From contig CABFPG010000004.1 in the NCBI GenBank assembly GCA_902141825.1, positions 124,001 to 188,000 on the forward strand: a DNA stretch of 64,000 nt, in the 5' to 3' direction. The stretch is from Thalassocella blandensis (lineage in GTDB: Bacteria; Pseudomonadota; Gammaproteobacteria; Pseudomonadales; Cellvibrionaceae). The notes beneath the pieces were generated by a model that was not told the DNA's origin, made no database searches, and saw only the letters and a list, made by a program, of their open reading frames with translations. Of this stretch, positions 36,918 through 47,136 are shown in pieces; within the stretch, counting starts at the first letter, position 1; every line of letters begins with the position of its first letter. Position numbers and translations under genes: made by a program.

Positions 36918-39245
36918 TTAAAAATCTTCCCACTCTTCATCAGATGACGAGGAACTGGCTGTATGACGCATCACTGGAGGCGCTTTACTCGCCGGATTCA
37001 AAGGTCGACGTTCACTGAAAGATGATGGTGATGAAGTTGCTCCAGCACCAAGATTAGAAATAGAGAAGAATTCGACCACTTTATTCATCGACTTGGCCTG
37101 ATCGGACATGGCCTGACCTGCAGCGGATGCCTCTTCTACCAGCGCGGCATTTTGCTGAGTCATCTCGTCCATTTGCGTCACTGCGGTATTCACTTGTTCA
37201 ATACCGCTGGTTTGCTCCTGCGCAGCTGAGGCAATTTCCTGCATCATCACCGTAACCTCATCCACGGCGCGAACAATTTCTGACAAGGTATCACCGGACT
37301 GATTCACCAGCGAAGCACCATCTTCGACTTTGGACACACTATCACGAATAAGATCTTTAATTTCTTTTGCGGCTCCGGCAGAACGCTGAGCCAAATTGCG
37401 CACCTCGCCGGCCACAACGGCAAACCCTCGGCCCTGCTCGCCCGCACGTGCGGCCTCTACCGCCGCATTAAGCGCTAGCAGGTTAGTCTGGAAGGCAATT
37501 TCATCAATCACGCCAATAATATCGCTGATACGTTTACTGGAGTTGTTAATCTCTTCCATTGCAGACACCGCACGCTTCACAATATCACCACCATCACGTG
37601 CCCGTGTCTGGGTTTCCAGCGCCATGCGTTTTGCTTCCTGAGCATTTTCGGAACTCTGTTTCACGGTGGACGTCATTTCCTCCATGCTGGAAGCAGTCTC
37701 TTCAAGTGAGGATGCCTGCTCTTCGGTACGCTGACTCAAGTCAGCATTGCCTTGTGCAATCTCTTCGGCAGAAGTTGCAATAGAGTTCGACGCAACGCGA
37801 ATTTTACTGATAATTTCTGTTAACTTATCTGCGGTTGTGTTCGCATCATCTTTTAGCTGACCAAATGCGCCCTGGTATTCACGTGTTACCCGTTCAGACA
37901 AGTCTCCACGGGACATGGCGCCAAGCATTCTTAAAATGTCATTTAGCGCCACCTCAACCGTACTGACCAAATTATTTAAGCCTTTACCCAAGTTGAGGAA
38001 GAAGCCTGATTTTCCGTCAATACTTAACTGCTTGGTAAAATCGCCTAATCCTGCCGCCTGAACCATGTCATCTATTTCGGCTTCAATACGCAGCTCAGAA
38101 GTTTTATCTTCCCATTCAACTACTGTCCCTACCCGTTCACCATCTCTGAATACCGGGTTGGCAATCACAATGAAGGTTCGACCACCCACAATGGCCTTAC
38201 CCTGGTATGCCGTTTTCAAATCTTTTAACAAATTCCGTTGGTGGCTCGGGTTTTTATGAAACCCATCGATGTTAGTACCAATTAATTTGGACGCATCAAA
38301 ATGCGGAAGATCACGTTTTATATCCGACTCTGCTCCCGACATCATTTCCTGCACAGCTTTATTCAGATAAATAATATTCGCATCAGGATCGGCGATCATA
38401 ACATTGGCAGAGGTATTATCCAGTGCTTGCTTAATACGCTCATTCTCTGCTGCAACACGCTTTTCTTCACGTTGTTTGGCAACGCGTTCTGTTTTATCAT
38501 CCAGCTCAACTACTACACCAAGCTTACTGCCATCACCGCTTAACCAGGGAGAGGCAATCAATCCAAAAATCAAACTACCGATATTCAAGTCCACTTCATA
38601 AGGTTGTTTAAGCGACAGCAAGGCATCTACATCCGCTTTGTCCTGCAATAGAATATCTGGTAAACGGGCACCAATTAAATTTCTAACGCTGAATTTATGC
38701 ATGACATCTGCAATGCTTTTCTCATTTCGCTGAAGCATTTCACCAACAACATTATTGAGATACACCACTTCCAGGTCATTATTGACCAAAATAACGTTTG
38801 CCTGACAAAGTTTGAGAGCACTGGCCAGATCCGCATTCTGTTTATTGGCCGTAATGTCAGTGGCAAATTTCACCACTTTATAGGGTTTACCATCATCATC
38901 CAATAAGGGATTGTAAGATGCTTGAATCCAAACCGTTTTACCGCTTTTGGCAATGCGTTTAAACTCTTTAACCGAGTGCACACCACGTCTAAGGTTTTCC
39001 CAGAATTCCCGATACTCGGCACTATTCTTGGTTTCCTGATCAATGAAGATGCTGTGATGCTGCCCCACAATTTCATTAAGATGGTATCCCATCACATCAC
39101 AGAAATTTTGGTTGGCCGTTAAAATATTACCCGACAAATCGAATTCAATCGTAGCTTGAGAGCGACTGACCGCATCCATCTTTTGGGAAATTTCTTTACA
39201 GTTTTTGTGGTCGCCACCTAAACCTAAGATATTCAGAATAGACAT
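36918..39245 (-). CDS. Cytoplasmic PAS-domain chemoreceptor
   Basis: 775 residues with no membrane helix. At least three PAS-like units fill residues about 20–395: the first has [24 protein letters not shown], split over about 35–58, and is Aer-like. A HAMP-like stretch (about 400–500, [19 protein letters not shown]…[16 protein letters not shown]) leads to a full MCP signalling domain with [23 protein letters not shown] in parts. The C-terminus EWEDF is a CheR/CheB-tethering pentapeptide. It occupies the position of Aer2/McpB in the P. aeruginosa Che2 cluster, but has tandem PAS rather than the HAMP-PAS-HAMP layout. Likely input: redox, oxygen or another small ligand; the cofactor cannot be told. 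Confidence 0.94.
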   Translation of the reverse strand: MSILNILGLGGDHKNCKEISQKMDAVSRSQATIEFDLSGNILTANQNFCDVMGYHLNEIVGQHHSIFIDQETKNSAEYREFWENLRRGVHSVKEFKRIAKSGKTVWIQASYNPLLDDDGKPYKVVKFATDITANKQNADLASALKLCQANVILVNNDLEVVYLNNVVGEMLQRNEKSIADVMHKFSVRNLIGARLPDILLQDKADVDALLSLKQPYEVDLNIGSLIFGLIASPWLSGDGSKLGVVVELDDKTERVAKQREEKRVAAENERIKQALDNTSANVMIADPDANIIYLNKAVQEMMSGAESDIKRDLPHFDASKLIGTNIDGFHKNPSHQRNLLKDLKTAYQGKAIVGGRTFIVIANPVFRDGERVGTVVEWEDKTSELRIEAEIDDMVQAAGLGDFTKQLSIDGKSGFFLNLGKGLNNLVSTVEVALNDILRMLGAMSRGDLSERVTREYQGAFGQLKDDANTTADKLTEIISKIRVASNSIATSAEEIAQGNADLSQRTEEQASSLEETASSMEEMTSTVKQSSENAQEAKRMALETQTRARDGGDIVKRAVSAMEEINNSSKRISDIIGVIDEIAFQTNLLALNAAVEAARAGEQGRGFAVVAGEVRNLAQRSAGAAKEIKDLIRDSVSKVEDGASLVNQSGDTLSEIVRAVDEVTVMMQEIASAAQEQTSGIEQVNTAVTQMDEMTQQNAALVEEASAAGQAMSDQAKSMNKVVEFFSISNLGAGATSSPSSFSERRPLNPASKAPPVMRHTASSSSSDEEWEDF

Positions 39246-39264
39246 AGTTACATCCCTTCCTCAA

Positions 39265-39834
39265 TTAATTGCTTGATTCGTCAAGCTGTTCAGCCAGCTT
39301 GTTCAGATTCGGAATTTCTTCCATTGTGAGTAATTTATCAATGTCGAGCAAAATCACCATTTTTTTGTCGACATTGACTAAACCGCGAATAATTTCTGTA
39401 TTGGTAGCGCCGCCCATATCCGGCGCTGGTCGCATATCGCTTTCGGACAAGGTATACACATCAGACACCGCATCCACCACAATACCCATGACTCGCACGC
39501 CTTTTTCTGTATTCACTTTGAGTACAATCACAACCGTTACCGGTGTGTATTCAATACTTTCCATACCAAAGCATTGGCGTAAATCAATTATGGGTACAAT
39601 AGTACCGCGCAAATTTATGACACCTTTAATATGCGGCGGTGCATTGGGCAGCGGTGTTGCTGTTTCCCAACCTCGGATTTCCTGCACACATAGAATACCA
39701 ACGCCGTATTCTTCTCCGGCCATGATAAATGTCAGAAACTGTTCTGCGTTGTCGGCAACTTTGTCAATATCATCCATTTTGTCGAGAGTTTTCAAAGCAT
39801 CCGCACTGATACTTGTGGCATTCTTGGCTTGCAT
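39265..39834 (-). CDS. cheW: Chemotaxis coupling protein CheW
   Basis: 189 residues with an N-terminal extension of about 25 residues before the CheW fold. Motifs EYGVGILCVQEIRGW and HIKGVINLRGTIVPIIDLR are typical. It links receptor tips to CheA. It lies 8 nt from the cheA stop and 19 nt before the mcp start. Confidence 0.97.
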   Translation of the reverse strand: MQAKNATSISADALKTLDKMDDIDKVADNAEQFLTFIMAGEEYGVGILCVQEIRGWETATPLPNAPPHIKGVINLRGTIVPIIDLRQCFGMESIEYTPVTVVIVLKVNTEKGVRVMGIVVDAVSDVYTLSESDMRPAPDMGGATNTEIIRGLVNVDKKMVILLDIDKLLTMEEIPNLNKLAEQLDESSN

Positions 39835-39842
39835 ACCCTACC

Positions 39843-42530
39843 TCATGCACGCTGACTAAGCGTAGAACGTTCATTTATATGTTTAAACAAGTTACTGGAA
39901 GAACTGTTGTGATTTTGAAATTCTTGTTCAGCGAGTCTCACTACGCCGGGTATATCCAAAATTAATGCAACAGTTCCATCACCGAGTATGGTGGCCCCCG
40001 AAATACCATCCACTCTCCGGTAATTTTGCTCAAGACTTTTAATAACAACCTGCTGCTGCGCCAGTAGCTCGTCAACTACCACAGCAACCTTGCCGTTGTC
40101 TGACTCGACCACCACCAGCAAAGACTCCTCCAGTGAACGGCAATCCGAACGCTGATTGAACGTTTCCGCCAGTTTGATAATCGGAACATAATCATCCCGG
40201 AGTCGAAGCACGTTGACACCTCCAGCAAGCTTATTGATCATATCGCGGTTGCCCTGCAGAGACTCCACAATAGAAGTTAAGGGGAAAATATATGTACTGT
40301 TTCCTACACGCACCAGTTGGCCATCGAGTATTGCCAGCGTGAGTGGTAAGCGAATTTTAATGGTTGAACCGGCATCAACTTCAGACGTGATATCCACAAC
40401 ACCATTGAGCGCCTGGATATTACGTCGCACCACATCCATTCCGACGCCTCGGCCGGATACATCACTTACCACTTTTGCCGTTGAAAAACCCGGTTGAAAG
40501 ATCAAATCATAGGCCTGCTCTTTACTTAAACCATCTGCATCCTGTTGGCTGATCACGCCTTTTTCTACCGCTCTTTCTTTCAGTTTTTCCGCATCCAACC
40601 CTTTACCATCATCAATAATTTCAATAACAACATTACCCCCTTGATGATAGGCGTTGAGCACGATTTCGCCGCAGGGGTTTTTACCTTTTGCACTGCGTTC
40701 TTCTGGCATTTCAATGCCGTGATCTACCGCATTCCGGACTAAATGCACCAGCGGGTCACCAATTTTTTCCATCACGGTTTTATCCAATTCCGTCTGTTCG
40801 CCCTGCATAACAAGATTGACTTTTTTCCCCAGTGTCTGCCCCAAATCTCTCACCATGCGAGGAAAGCGGCTAAAAGCAAAACTGATGGGCAACATGCGTA
40901 TGCGCATGACACTCTCTTGCAACTCACGCGTATTTTGTTCCAGCTGACTTAAACCTTCGAGCAGCTTGGGGATTTTTTCCAGGGAAAATTCAGTGCCGAG
41001 CTGACCCAGCATGGATTGGGTTATCACCAACTCACCTACCATATTGATGAGGTTATCGACTTTATCAATCCCAACACGAATAGACGAGGATTCCGTATTC
41101 GCTACCGCTTTTTTAACTGCAGTCGCCGGCTTACCAGCAGCCACCTGCGCTATGGGCTTTGCCATAGGTTTCTGTTTAGTGCCGGTATCAGAAGGAGCGT
41201 TTTCAGCAGTAGATGCGACTAGCGAGAGATTTGCCGAAGCTGATGATTCTTTACCGGCTTCGCCGCCTTGGCTGGTCTCCTGGCTCGCATCGTTTATTAC
41301 TTCGCTTTGCCTGCTGGATGGGGAAATTGTTTCGCTTTTTGATGTGATGGAATTCGGATCAAAAAGACCGGATACCGCATTGATTCGAATATCCGCATCG
41401 TCCAACACCCACTCAAAGACTTCCTGAATTCTGGCTTTGTCCGCCGATTTAGATTCCAGATAGATATCCCAGGATAAATGGCACTGTTCTGCGTCCAGTG
41501 CCGACAGCTTTGGCAACTGATCTAGATTCGTGTGCACATGGTATTGCCCCATGCTTTCAAGCGCGGAGAAAAGTTTGATGGGGTCATTCCCTGTAATAAG
41601 CAAATCCTTGTTCGGCTTAAATTGGATATGCCAGGTAATATCTGTCGAGGTATCCGCTGAAGAATGGAACTCTGCACTCACTTCATCCAGACTTTGGATG
41701 GTGATATCAGACTCATCAGCCACCCATTCAAACACTTCTTCAATTTGCTGTCTGCTTCGATCACCGGTCAACCGGATGTTCCAAGAGAGGTAGCATATTT
41801 CCGGATCAAAAGTACTAAAATCCGGAAAGCTTTTATGATGCGCTTCTACTTCAATGTCACCCAGCTCAGCTAATTCTCGGAGAATTCGATAAGGATCATT
41901 ACCGGTTTTGAGAATATCACCGGTAGGCAAAAACTCTATTTGCCACTGCTGTGATGAAGAACCACTAGCAACCTGTTCATTAGCCGGTTCTGCATCTTTA
42001 GCAGGTGAAACTATTTCACCTGTGTCACCTTCTGTAGCAGGATTGGTGGTGATGACGGAGGTCTCAACTGCGCCATTTTTATGATCTGGAATATCAGTCT
42101 GATCCACCTGGGGAGAATGACTCTCTTCCACCACTTCATCGTCAGCATTTAAAAGCTGGGTAAATTTAGCTTCTAATTCTTCAGAAAGCTCGGTTTTACT
42201 GTCTTCGCCAGACTGCAAAAGATTCAACATCTCTCGCATGCAATCGACCGAGCGCAAAAACAGATTAATATCATCGCCGGTCAATTGACGCTGACCAGCT
42301 CTTACCTGATCCAGTAAGGTTTCGAGGATATGAGTAAATTCAGCAATGGCTCGGAAACCAAATGTAGCGCTTCCACCTTTTATCGAGTGAGCGGAGCGAA
42401 AAATCGCATTTATGGTTTCATCGTCAATAGCATCAGGGTCCAGCTCCATAAGAGAGGATTCCATAATATCAAGACCTTCAAAACTCTCCTCGAAAAAGAC
42501 CTGATGAAATTGCGACAAATCAATAGACAT
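39843..42530 (-). CDS. cheA: Chemotaxis kinase CheA with a duplicated P2-like region
   Basis: 895 residues, longer than the usual 650–750. P1/Hpt domain with the phospho-His in SAHSIKGGSATFGF (about residue 48). Two homologous segments follow: about 196–285 (WQIEFLPTGDILKTGNDP…LSWNIRL…EVFEWVADES) and about 305–390 (WHIQFKPNKDLLITGNDP…LSWDIYL…EVFEWVLDDA). Then a Ser/Thr-rich linker, dimerisation (P3), ATPase (P4: HLVRNAVDHGIE, DDGKGLD, GRGVGMDVV) and CheW-like P5 domains. The duplicated segments sit where P2 (the CheY-binding domain) lies. It lies 32 nt after cheY. Confidence 0.96.
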   Translation of the reverse strand: MSIDLSQFHQVFFEESFEGLDIMESSLMELDPDAIDDETINAIFRSAHSIKGGSATFGFRAIAEFTHILETLLDQVRAGQRQLTGDDINLFLRSVDCMREMLNLLQSGEDSKTELSEELEAKFTQLLNADDEVVEESHSPQVDQTDIPDHKNGAVETSVITTNPATEGDTGEIVSPAKDAEPANEQVASGSSSQQWQIEFLPTGDILKTGNDPYRILRELAELGDIEVEAHHKSFPDFSTFDPEICYLSWNIRLTGDRSRQQIEEVFEWVADESDITIQSLDEVSAEFHSSADTSTDITWHIQFKPNKDLLITGNDPIKLFSALESMGQYHVHTNLDQLPKLSALDAEQCHLSWDIYLESKSADKARIQEVFEWVLDDADIRINAVSGLFDPNSITSKSETISPSSRQSEVINDASQETSQGGEAGKESSASANLSLVASTAENAPSDTGTKQKPMAKPIAQVAAGKPATAVKKAVANTESSSIRVGIDKVDNLINMVGELVITQSMLGQLGTEFSLEKIPKLLEGLSQLEQNTRELQESVMRIRMLPISFAFSRFPRMVRDLGQTLGKKVNLVMQGEQTELDKTVMEKIGDPLVHLVRNAVDHGIEMPEERSAKGKNPCGEIVLNAYHQGGNVVIEIIDDGKGLDAEKLKERAVEKGVISQQDADGLSKEQAYDLIFQPGFSTAKVVSDVSGRGVGMDVVRRNIQALNGVVDITSEVDAGSTIKIRLPLTLAILDGQLVRVGNSTYIFPLTSIVESLQGNRDMINKLAGGVNVLRLRDDYVPIIKLAETFNQRSDCRSLEESLLVVVESDNGKVAVVVDELLAQQQVVIKSLEQNYRRVDGISGATILGDGTVALILDIPGVVRLAEQEFQNHNSSSSNLFKHINERSTLSQRA

Positions 42531-42562
42531 GATCTCTCCCAGCGAAACATGCTAGAAAAAAG

Positions 42563-42925
42563 TTAAACGACTTTACCAATGGTGGCCAGTAATTGATCCG
42601 GGTTAAACGGTTTTACAATCCATCCGGTTGCACCTGCCGCTTTGCCCTCACCCTTTTTATCTGCACCGGATTCGGTGGTAAGCATTAAAATCGGCGTAAA
42701 TTTATATGCGGGAAGCGCTCGTAACTCTTTGATAAGAGTGATGCCGTCCATATTGGGCATATTGATATCTGAAATTACCAGATCAAAACCACTTTGAGCG
42801 TTGGCAACTTTTAGGGCTTCGGCACCATCGGAAGCCTCGTGCACTTCATGCCCGGCACCCTTTAATGTAAAACTGACCATTTGACGCATTGAAGCTGAAT
42901 CATCAACTGCCAATATTTTTGCCAT
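42563..42925 (-). CDS. cheY: Chemotaxis response regulator CheY
   Basis: 120 residues with AVDDSASMR, the acceptor Asp in VISDINMPNMDG, Thr in MLTTES and Lys in WIVKPF. It is first of the cheY–cheA–cheW–mcp–cheR–cheD–cheB run. It is clearly different from the two CheY proteins at 7225 and 8901. Confidence 0.96.
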   Translation of the reverse strand: MAKILAVDDSASMRQMVSFTLKGAGHEVHEASDGAEALKVANAQSGFDLVISDINMPNMDGITLIKELRALPAYKFTPILMLTTESGADKKGEGKAAGATGWIVKPFNPDQLLATIGKVV

Positions 42926-43134
42926 GAATTTTCTCCACTAACACATGAACTTTAAGTGTATTGATATCTCTGTTTAGTGCCGCGACTGTGGCTTACACGC
43001 GTTGTCGACACGAATGTCTGCAGGCACAAACTCCAAGACTAAACCTGGACTGAGTCTCATCTTGCCGAAATTACGTTTACGCTTAGCAGCGCCTTTTTAC
43101 CGTTTTTACGGCCATTTAACCTGCTTTATTCTGT

Positions 43135-43188
43135 TTACCTTTGATTACCTTTGATTACCTTTGGTTACCGTTGATCACCCTTCATCAC
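43135..43188. repeat. Tandem repeat, 10-bp unit, about 5.4 copies
   Basis: TTACCTTTGA twice, then TTACCTTTGG, TTACCGTTGA, TCACCCTTCA and TCAC: successive copies drift away from the first. Confidence 0.8.
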
Positions 43189-43213
43189 TTTTTTGGGTCT
43201 GTCTGCCGCTCGG

Positions 43214-43258
43214 TTTGTTGCGGTAACATTTGTTGCGGTAATATTTATTGCAACAATA
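43214..43258. repeat. Tandem repeat, 15-bp unit, 3 copies
   Basis: TTTGTTGCGGTAACA, TTTGTTGCGGTAATA, TTTATTGCAACAATA. Confidence 0.8.
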
Positions 43259-43382
43259 TCCCGTTTTTGTGATGTTAAATGATTGATAAAATTCGCATTG
43301 CAATCGGTTTTCAAGCTTTATAAGTCATTAACGGCCTGTTAATGGTTTTCTTAAGCGCTAGCCTTTGCTTTGTTCATCCGAT

Positions 43383-43412
43383 TGTCTATTTATCCGATGT
43401 CTATTCATCCGA
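43383..43412. repeat. Tandem repeat, 15-bp unit, 2 copies plus fragments
   Basis: TGTCTATTTATCCGA and TGTCTATTCATCCGA differ by one base; partial copies flank them (TTCATCCGA before, TTTTCTATCCGA after). Confidence 0.75.
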
Positions 43413-43697
43413 TTTTCTATCCGATCTTCAGTAACTTACTTTGTCATCGGCGTCAGCTATTTTCAGATTTTCTATTTTTCAGCTTTTCGTATGTCAGATA
43501 GTCAATAGTCAGCCATTCGACCATTAATTCAGGCTGATCTTTACACCGCCGCAAGACACCGGTATTCCACTATTTTTTAACGGTTTTTACAGCTGAACGC
43601 GTTAAACACAACTTACTTTTATAGCTTTTAGTTAGAGGTGGGTAACACCGAGCCCCTAACTCTTTTACTGTCATACACGCTGGCTTTGTACAGGGAA

Positions 43698-43982
43698 TTA
43701 GTGAAGCCCTAAATCCTGATCCAAGCCTAAAACTTTCGCTGCCGCACGTAACTTGTCTGAAGGTTCTTTCCAATCAACGGCAATCTGACGCTCTTTAGAA
43801 GCATGTACAAATGCCAATAAAAGCTGTATTCCCGCAGTATCTGCACGCTGAACATCTTCAGCCTGCAAAGTTACCTTGTCGCAGTCCTGCTCACCCACCA
43901 AAGCTTCAAGTTGGTCATGCAAGCCCTGTACATTTGCGATGGTTAAGTTTTGTGGTAAATGAAAATCTACGGATGTAGCCAC
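43698..43982 (-). CDS. STAS-domain protein upstream of the chemotaxis genes
   Basis: 94 residues from GTG 43982, chosen because GGAGG lies 5 nt upstream; an ATG six codons earlier is possible. A STAS fold with QRADTAGIQLLLAFVHAS, where the SpoIIAA-type Ser is replaced by Thr (ADTAG). Such proteins are often found beside che and flagellar genes. Its role here is unknown: perhaps a partner of a regulator such as the HsbR-like protein, or of CheA. A 770-nt gap separates it from cheY, so it may be transcribed alone. Confidence 0.85.
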   Translation of the reverse strand: MATSVDFHLPQNLTIANVQGLHDQLEALVGEQDCDKVTLQAEDVQRADTAGIQLLLAFVHASKERQIAVDWKEPSDKLRAAAKVLGLDQDLGLH

Positions 43983-44287
43983 AAACGCCTCCCTATGCAT
44001 CTATCTGTGATGCGTTATCAAATCTAATTTTAGACAGAGTTGCGTAACTTGCGAATAATAACCAGCCTTTTGCCAAATTATTTTTGCAAAGCATAATCCG
44101 GTAAAAACGTTATATTAATTGTTTATTTGGAAAAGAGGTTTCTGCATTTGCGCTTATAAAAATTCGATATTGAACTTGAAGTGCCATGGTTTTTCTGAGT
44201 TAGAAAGGTAACATTACACCATTCTAAGAGAATGCTGGTTTGAGATTTTTACTGGATACTATTAAGCGTGCATGCCGATTTTAAACA

Positions 44288-44737
44288 TTACTGATATCGC
44301 GTATTTTGCTGTCCGTGAGTTTGCGATACCCATTCATCGATAATCTTTTGTTCCTGCTTGTCCTCTGCCAATGCTTCTTCTACTTGATAGCGTCGGATCA
44401 GTTCTTGCAGTTTTTCAAACTTCAAATGATTTTTGTGCCAAATCTGCTTTGACTTCTCCATCGCATTTTGTGCGTTGTGTATTTGCAGTTTTTGTCCCTG
44501 CTGCACCATCACAATCTGCTGCAACAAAGAACGGGCGTTCGCTATATCGCTGCCGCGTAAGCCTTGCGTTTGGGCTTGGAATTTTGATGCATAATCGTCA
44601 TAGTATTTTTCCAGATCCTGCAATTTTTGCACCTCGCCCTGATAGTGCGTACGTGCAGACTCGAAATCCTTCGCTGCTTTTTCTTCGTCCCGCCGGGCCA
44701 GTTCCAACACCACCAATAAACGTTTGGATTTTTTCAT
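44288..44737 (-). CDS. fliJ: Flagellar export chaperone FliJ
   Basis: 149 residues, almost entirely coiled coil (KRLLVVLELARRDEEKAAKDF at the start). It is the stalk-like partner of the FliI ATPase. It follows fliI by 37 nt, the standard place. A 290-nt gap follows before the STAS gene and shows no gene. Confidence 0.93.
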   Translation of the reverse strand: MKKSKRLLVVLELARRDEEKAAKDFESARTHYQGEVQKLQDLEKYYDDYASKFQAQTQGLRGSDIANARSLLQQIVMVQQGQKLQIHNAQNAMEKSKQIWHKNHLKFEKLQELIRRYQVEEALAEDKQEQKIIDEWVSQTHGQQNTRYQ

Positions 44738-44774
44738 TACGATGCACCGCAGCTTCAGGGTTATTTAAAAAGGA

Positions 44775-46160
44775 TTAGCGCGCTGGCCTGTTACTTTTCA
44801 ATGGACTATTGGGCGTTTTTACAGATGCAGGCTGTAACAGTTGTTTCAACATCGCCTGACTTTGTGCAAACGGCGCGGCCTCTGTCATTTTCTGTGAGAC
44901 GAATTCGCGCAACGCAGGAAACTTTTGGATTGCCTCGTCAATATCAGGGTCACTCCCTTTGGTATATGCCCCAATAGCAATAAGATCTTTGTTACTGCGA
45001 TAGCGTGACAACAATTGTTTGAATTTCTGTGCACTGGCCAATTGTTCGGGTTTTACAACGTTTGGCATAACCCGACTGATTGACGCTTCCACATCAATTG
45101 CCGGATAAACCCCTTCTTCTGCCAGACTGCGCGAGAGCACCACATGACCGTCTAAAATGGCGCGAGCGGAATCCGCGATCGGATCTTGTAAATCATCCCC
45201 TTCGGTTAATACAGTATAAAATGCCGTAATCGATCCACCGCCTTTATCCGCATTGCCAGCGCGTTCGACCAGCTCCGGGATTTTCGAAAATACCGAAGGC
45301 GGATAGCCTTTTGTCGCTGGAGGCTCTCCCACAGCAAGGGAGATTTCTCGCTGGGCTTGACCAAATCGGGTCAATGAATCCATAAGCAACAGTACACTCT
45401 TGCCTTGATCACGGTAATACTCCGCGATTCTGGTTGACAGCTGCGCTGCTCGCAGCCGCATCAGCGGGGCATCATCTGCAGGTGCAGCCACCACAATGGC
45501 TTTCTGTAAGCCTTCAGGTCCAAGAATATGATCAACAAATTCTTTAACTTCTCGACCCCGCTCTCCAATCAAGCCGACAACCACAATATCCGCCTGAGTG
45601 AAACGCGTCATCATTCCCAGCAACACACTTTTACCCACACCACTGCCGGCAAACAGCCCTATACGCTGTCCTTTACCTACAGTAAGTAAGGCATTTATCG
45701 CACGAATTCCCACATCAAGAGGTTCGCTAATGGGGTGTCGATGCAAGGGATTAATCGGGTGATCCTGCAGCTCGATATCTGAATCGCTTAAAAGCGGACC
45801 CAGACCATCCAGCGGCTGACCAATACCATTGAGAATGCGGCCAGTAAGATGGTCGCCGATCGAAATTTTCTTATGCTCAGCAACCGGAATGACTTTCGCG
45901 CCGGGTTGTAAACCCTCTATTTTTTGTACCGGCATTAGATAGGTGGTCTGGTTGTGGAATCCAACCACTTCCGCCTCTATCTCTCGACCATTGGCCAATA
46001 CTATGGCGCACTGGCGGCCTACCGATACATTTAAGCCCACCGCCTCCAAAGTCAGGCCGACCATGCGTGTCAAACGTCCGACTGCACTTGGCGTCGACTT
46101 GAGTAAAGCGTATTGACGGTATTTTTGTAGACGCTGTTTTAAATCATGAGCAGTATTCAT
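44775..46160 (-). CDS. fliI: Flagellum-specific ATPase FliI
   Basis: 461 residues from ATG 46160, the usual FliI length; a longer open frame (to 46283) overlaps fliH and adds no family sequence. Walker A is [11 protein letters not shown] and Walker B-like [11 protein letters not shown]. It forms the hexameric ATPase of the export apparatus. It starts 4 nt after the fliH stop. Confidence 0.97.
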   Translation of the reverse strand: MNTAHDLKQRLQKYRQYALLKSTPSAVGRLTRMVGLTLEAVGLNVSVGRQCAIVLANGREIEAEVVGFHNQTTYLMPVQKIEGLQPGAKVIPVAEHKKISIGDHLTGRILNGIGQPLDGLGPLLSDSDIELQDHPINPLHRHPISEPLDVGIRAINALLTVGKGQRIGLFAGSGVGKSVLLGMMTRFTQADIVVVGLIGERGREVKEFVDHILGPEGLQKAIVVAAPADDAPLMRLRAAQLSTRIAEYYRDQGKSVLLLMDSLTRFGQAQREISLAVGEPPATKGYPPSVFSKIPELVERAGNADKGGGSITAFYTVLTEGDDLQDPIADSARAILDGHVVLSRSLAEEGVYPAIDVEASISRVMPNVVKPEQLASAQKFKQLLSRYRSNKDLIAIGAYTKGSDPDIDEAIQKFPALREFVSQKMTEAAPFAQSQAMLKQLLQPASVKTPNSPLKSNRPAR

Positions 46161-46164
46161 TTTT

Positions 46165-47043
46165 TTAATCTGCTTTTTTTGCATCTTGCTCAGAGGAAGA
46201 AAGCTCACTTTCATTCTCAGAGGACGGTGTAGAATCGCGCTGGGCACGTACAGGAGGAACATCTTGCTCGCTGACTTCGCCACGCTCTTTCACTTGCGCG
46301 AGGAAATCCTGCAGGCGTTTTTCGACTGTATAATCAATCAGGGTTTCAAGCGTCTCTACACGACAGCCCCCGGTTTTAATTGTGTTATCCACTTTGATTA
46401 TCCAGCTGCGCTGTTGTTTTGGAATATTTCCCTGTACAAGAATTGCATCCTGCTCGTTCAAGTACACCGCGATATTTTTGGCCCCTACGGGCAAAGCCGC
46501 TAAGGCCTGGTTAATCACATTGAACAGATGTTGCGGCGTCTGTTTAATTTCACTGTTAATTAATTCACTGGCAAACTGCATTGCCATGTCCACAATAATT
46601 TCTTCCAATTGCGCATCTTGTTCCTGCATAGGCTGAAAAAGCGCATCGCCTATTTGATTTAAACGCGCAATTTCATCTTCCAGCTGCTGTTTGTTTTCGG
46701 TATATGCCTGATGTTTCCCGTCCTGCAAACCTTTGGCTTGTCCGTCTTGCAAGCCTTTATTCAGGCCCTCATTGTACCCTTGCTCATACCCTTCTTTTTT
46801 TGCCTCTTCCGCCATTTTCATAATTTCATCAACGGTGAGAGGCTTGGGCTTTACAGGGCCTTTGTAATCTTCAACCAGTTCATTGGCATTGTTTTTGGAT
46901 TGGCTTTGCTTGTCTTTTTTTGCACTGCGAACAACGCGCTTTCCTTCGATGTGCATTTCAGGCAAAGACCAGGATACCACAGGCTGATCTTCAGTCAGAC
47001 TCTCGAAGGGAATACGGTCAGATTGCTTGTTTTTCGTAGTCAC
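46165..47043 (-). CDS. fliH: Flagellar export regulator FliH
   Basis: 292 residues with the G-x-x-x-G repeats typical of FliH ([21 protein letters not shown] in parts, about residues 80–105), then the FliH C-terminal domain ([19 protein letters not shown]). It binds FliI and the C-ring. A Ser/Glu-rich tail ends it. Confidence 0.95.
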   Translation of the reverse strand: MTTKNKQSDRIPFESLTEDQPVVSWSLPEMHIEGKRVVRSAKKDKQSQSKNNANELVEDYKGPVKPKPLTVDEIMKMAEEAKKEGYEQGYNEGLNKGLQDGQAKGLQDGKHQAYTENKQQLEDEIARLNQIGDALFQPMQEQDAQLEEIIVDMAMQFASELINSEIKQTPQHLFNVINQALAALPVGAKNIAVYLNEQDAILVQGNIPKQQRSWIIKVDNTIKTGGCRVETLETLIDYTVEKRLQDFLAQVKERGEVSEQDVPPVRAQRDSTPSSENESELSSSEQDAKKAD

Positions 47044-47136
47044 TATAGGCCTGCGATTTAGTATTGTGTTGCTATTGTTAGGTATGCAAAAGTAAAGAGG
47101 TTAGCTGGTAGCACGCTGAAAAAACGCTTGCCAGGG

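Larger units (their letters stand above)
42926..43697. other. 770-bp gap between the STAS gene and cheY, rich in short repeats
   Basis: No gene: a 67-codon minus frame at 43570–43773 overlaps the STAS gene. At least three different tandem arrays are present (listed separately). The cheY promoter should be here, but I see no convincing sigma-54 or FliA site. Confidence 0.6.

Noticed and set aside
44163-44181. TGGCAC box upstream of the STAS gene
   Set aside because: The -12 element reads GTTC instead of TTGC, lacking the essential GC.
44775-46283. Longer FliI reading frame with 41 extra residues
   Set aside because: The extension overlaps fliH and carries no family sequence; the ATG at 46160 gives the usual length.
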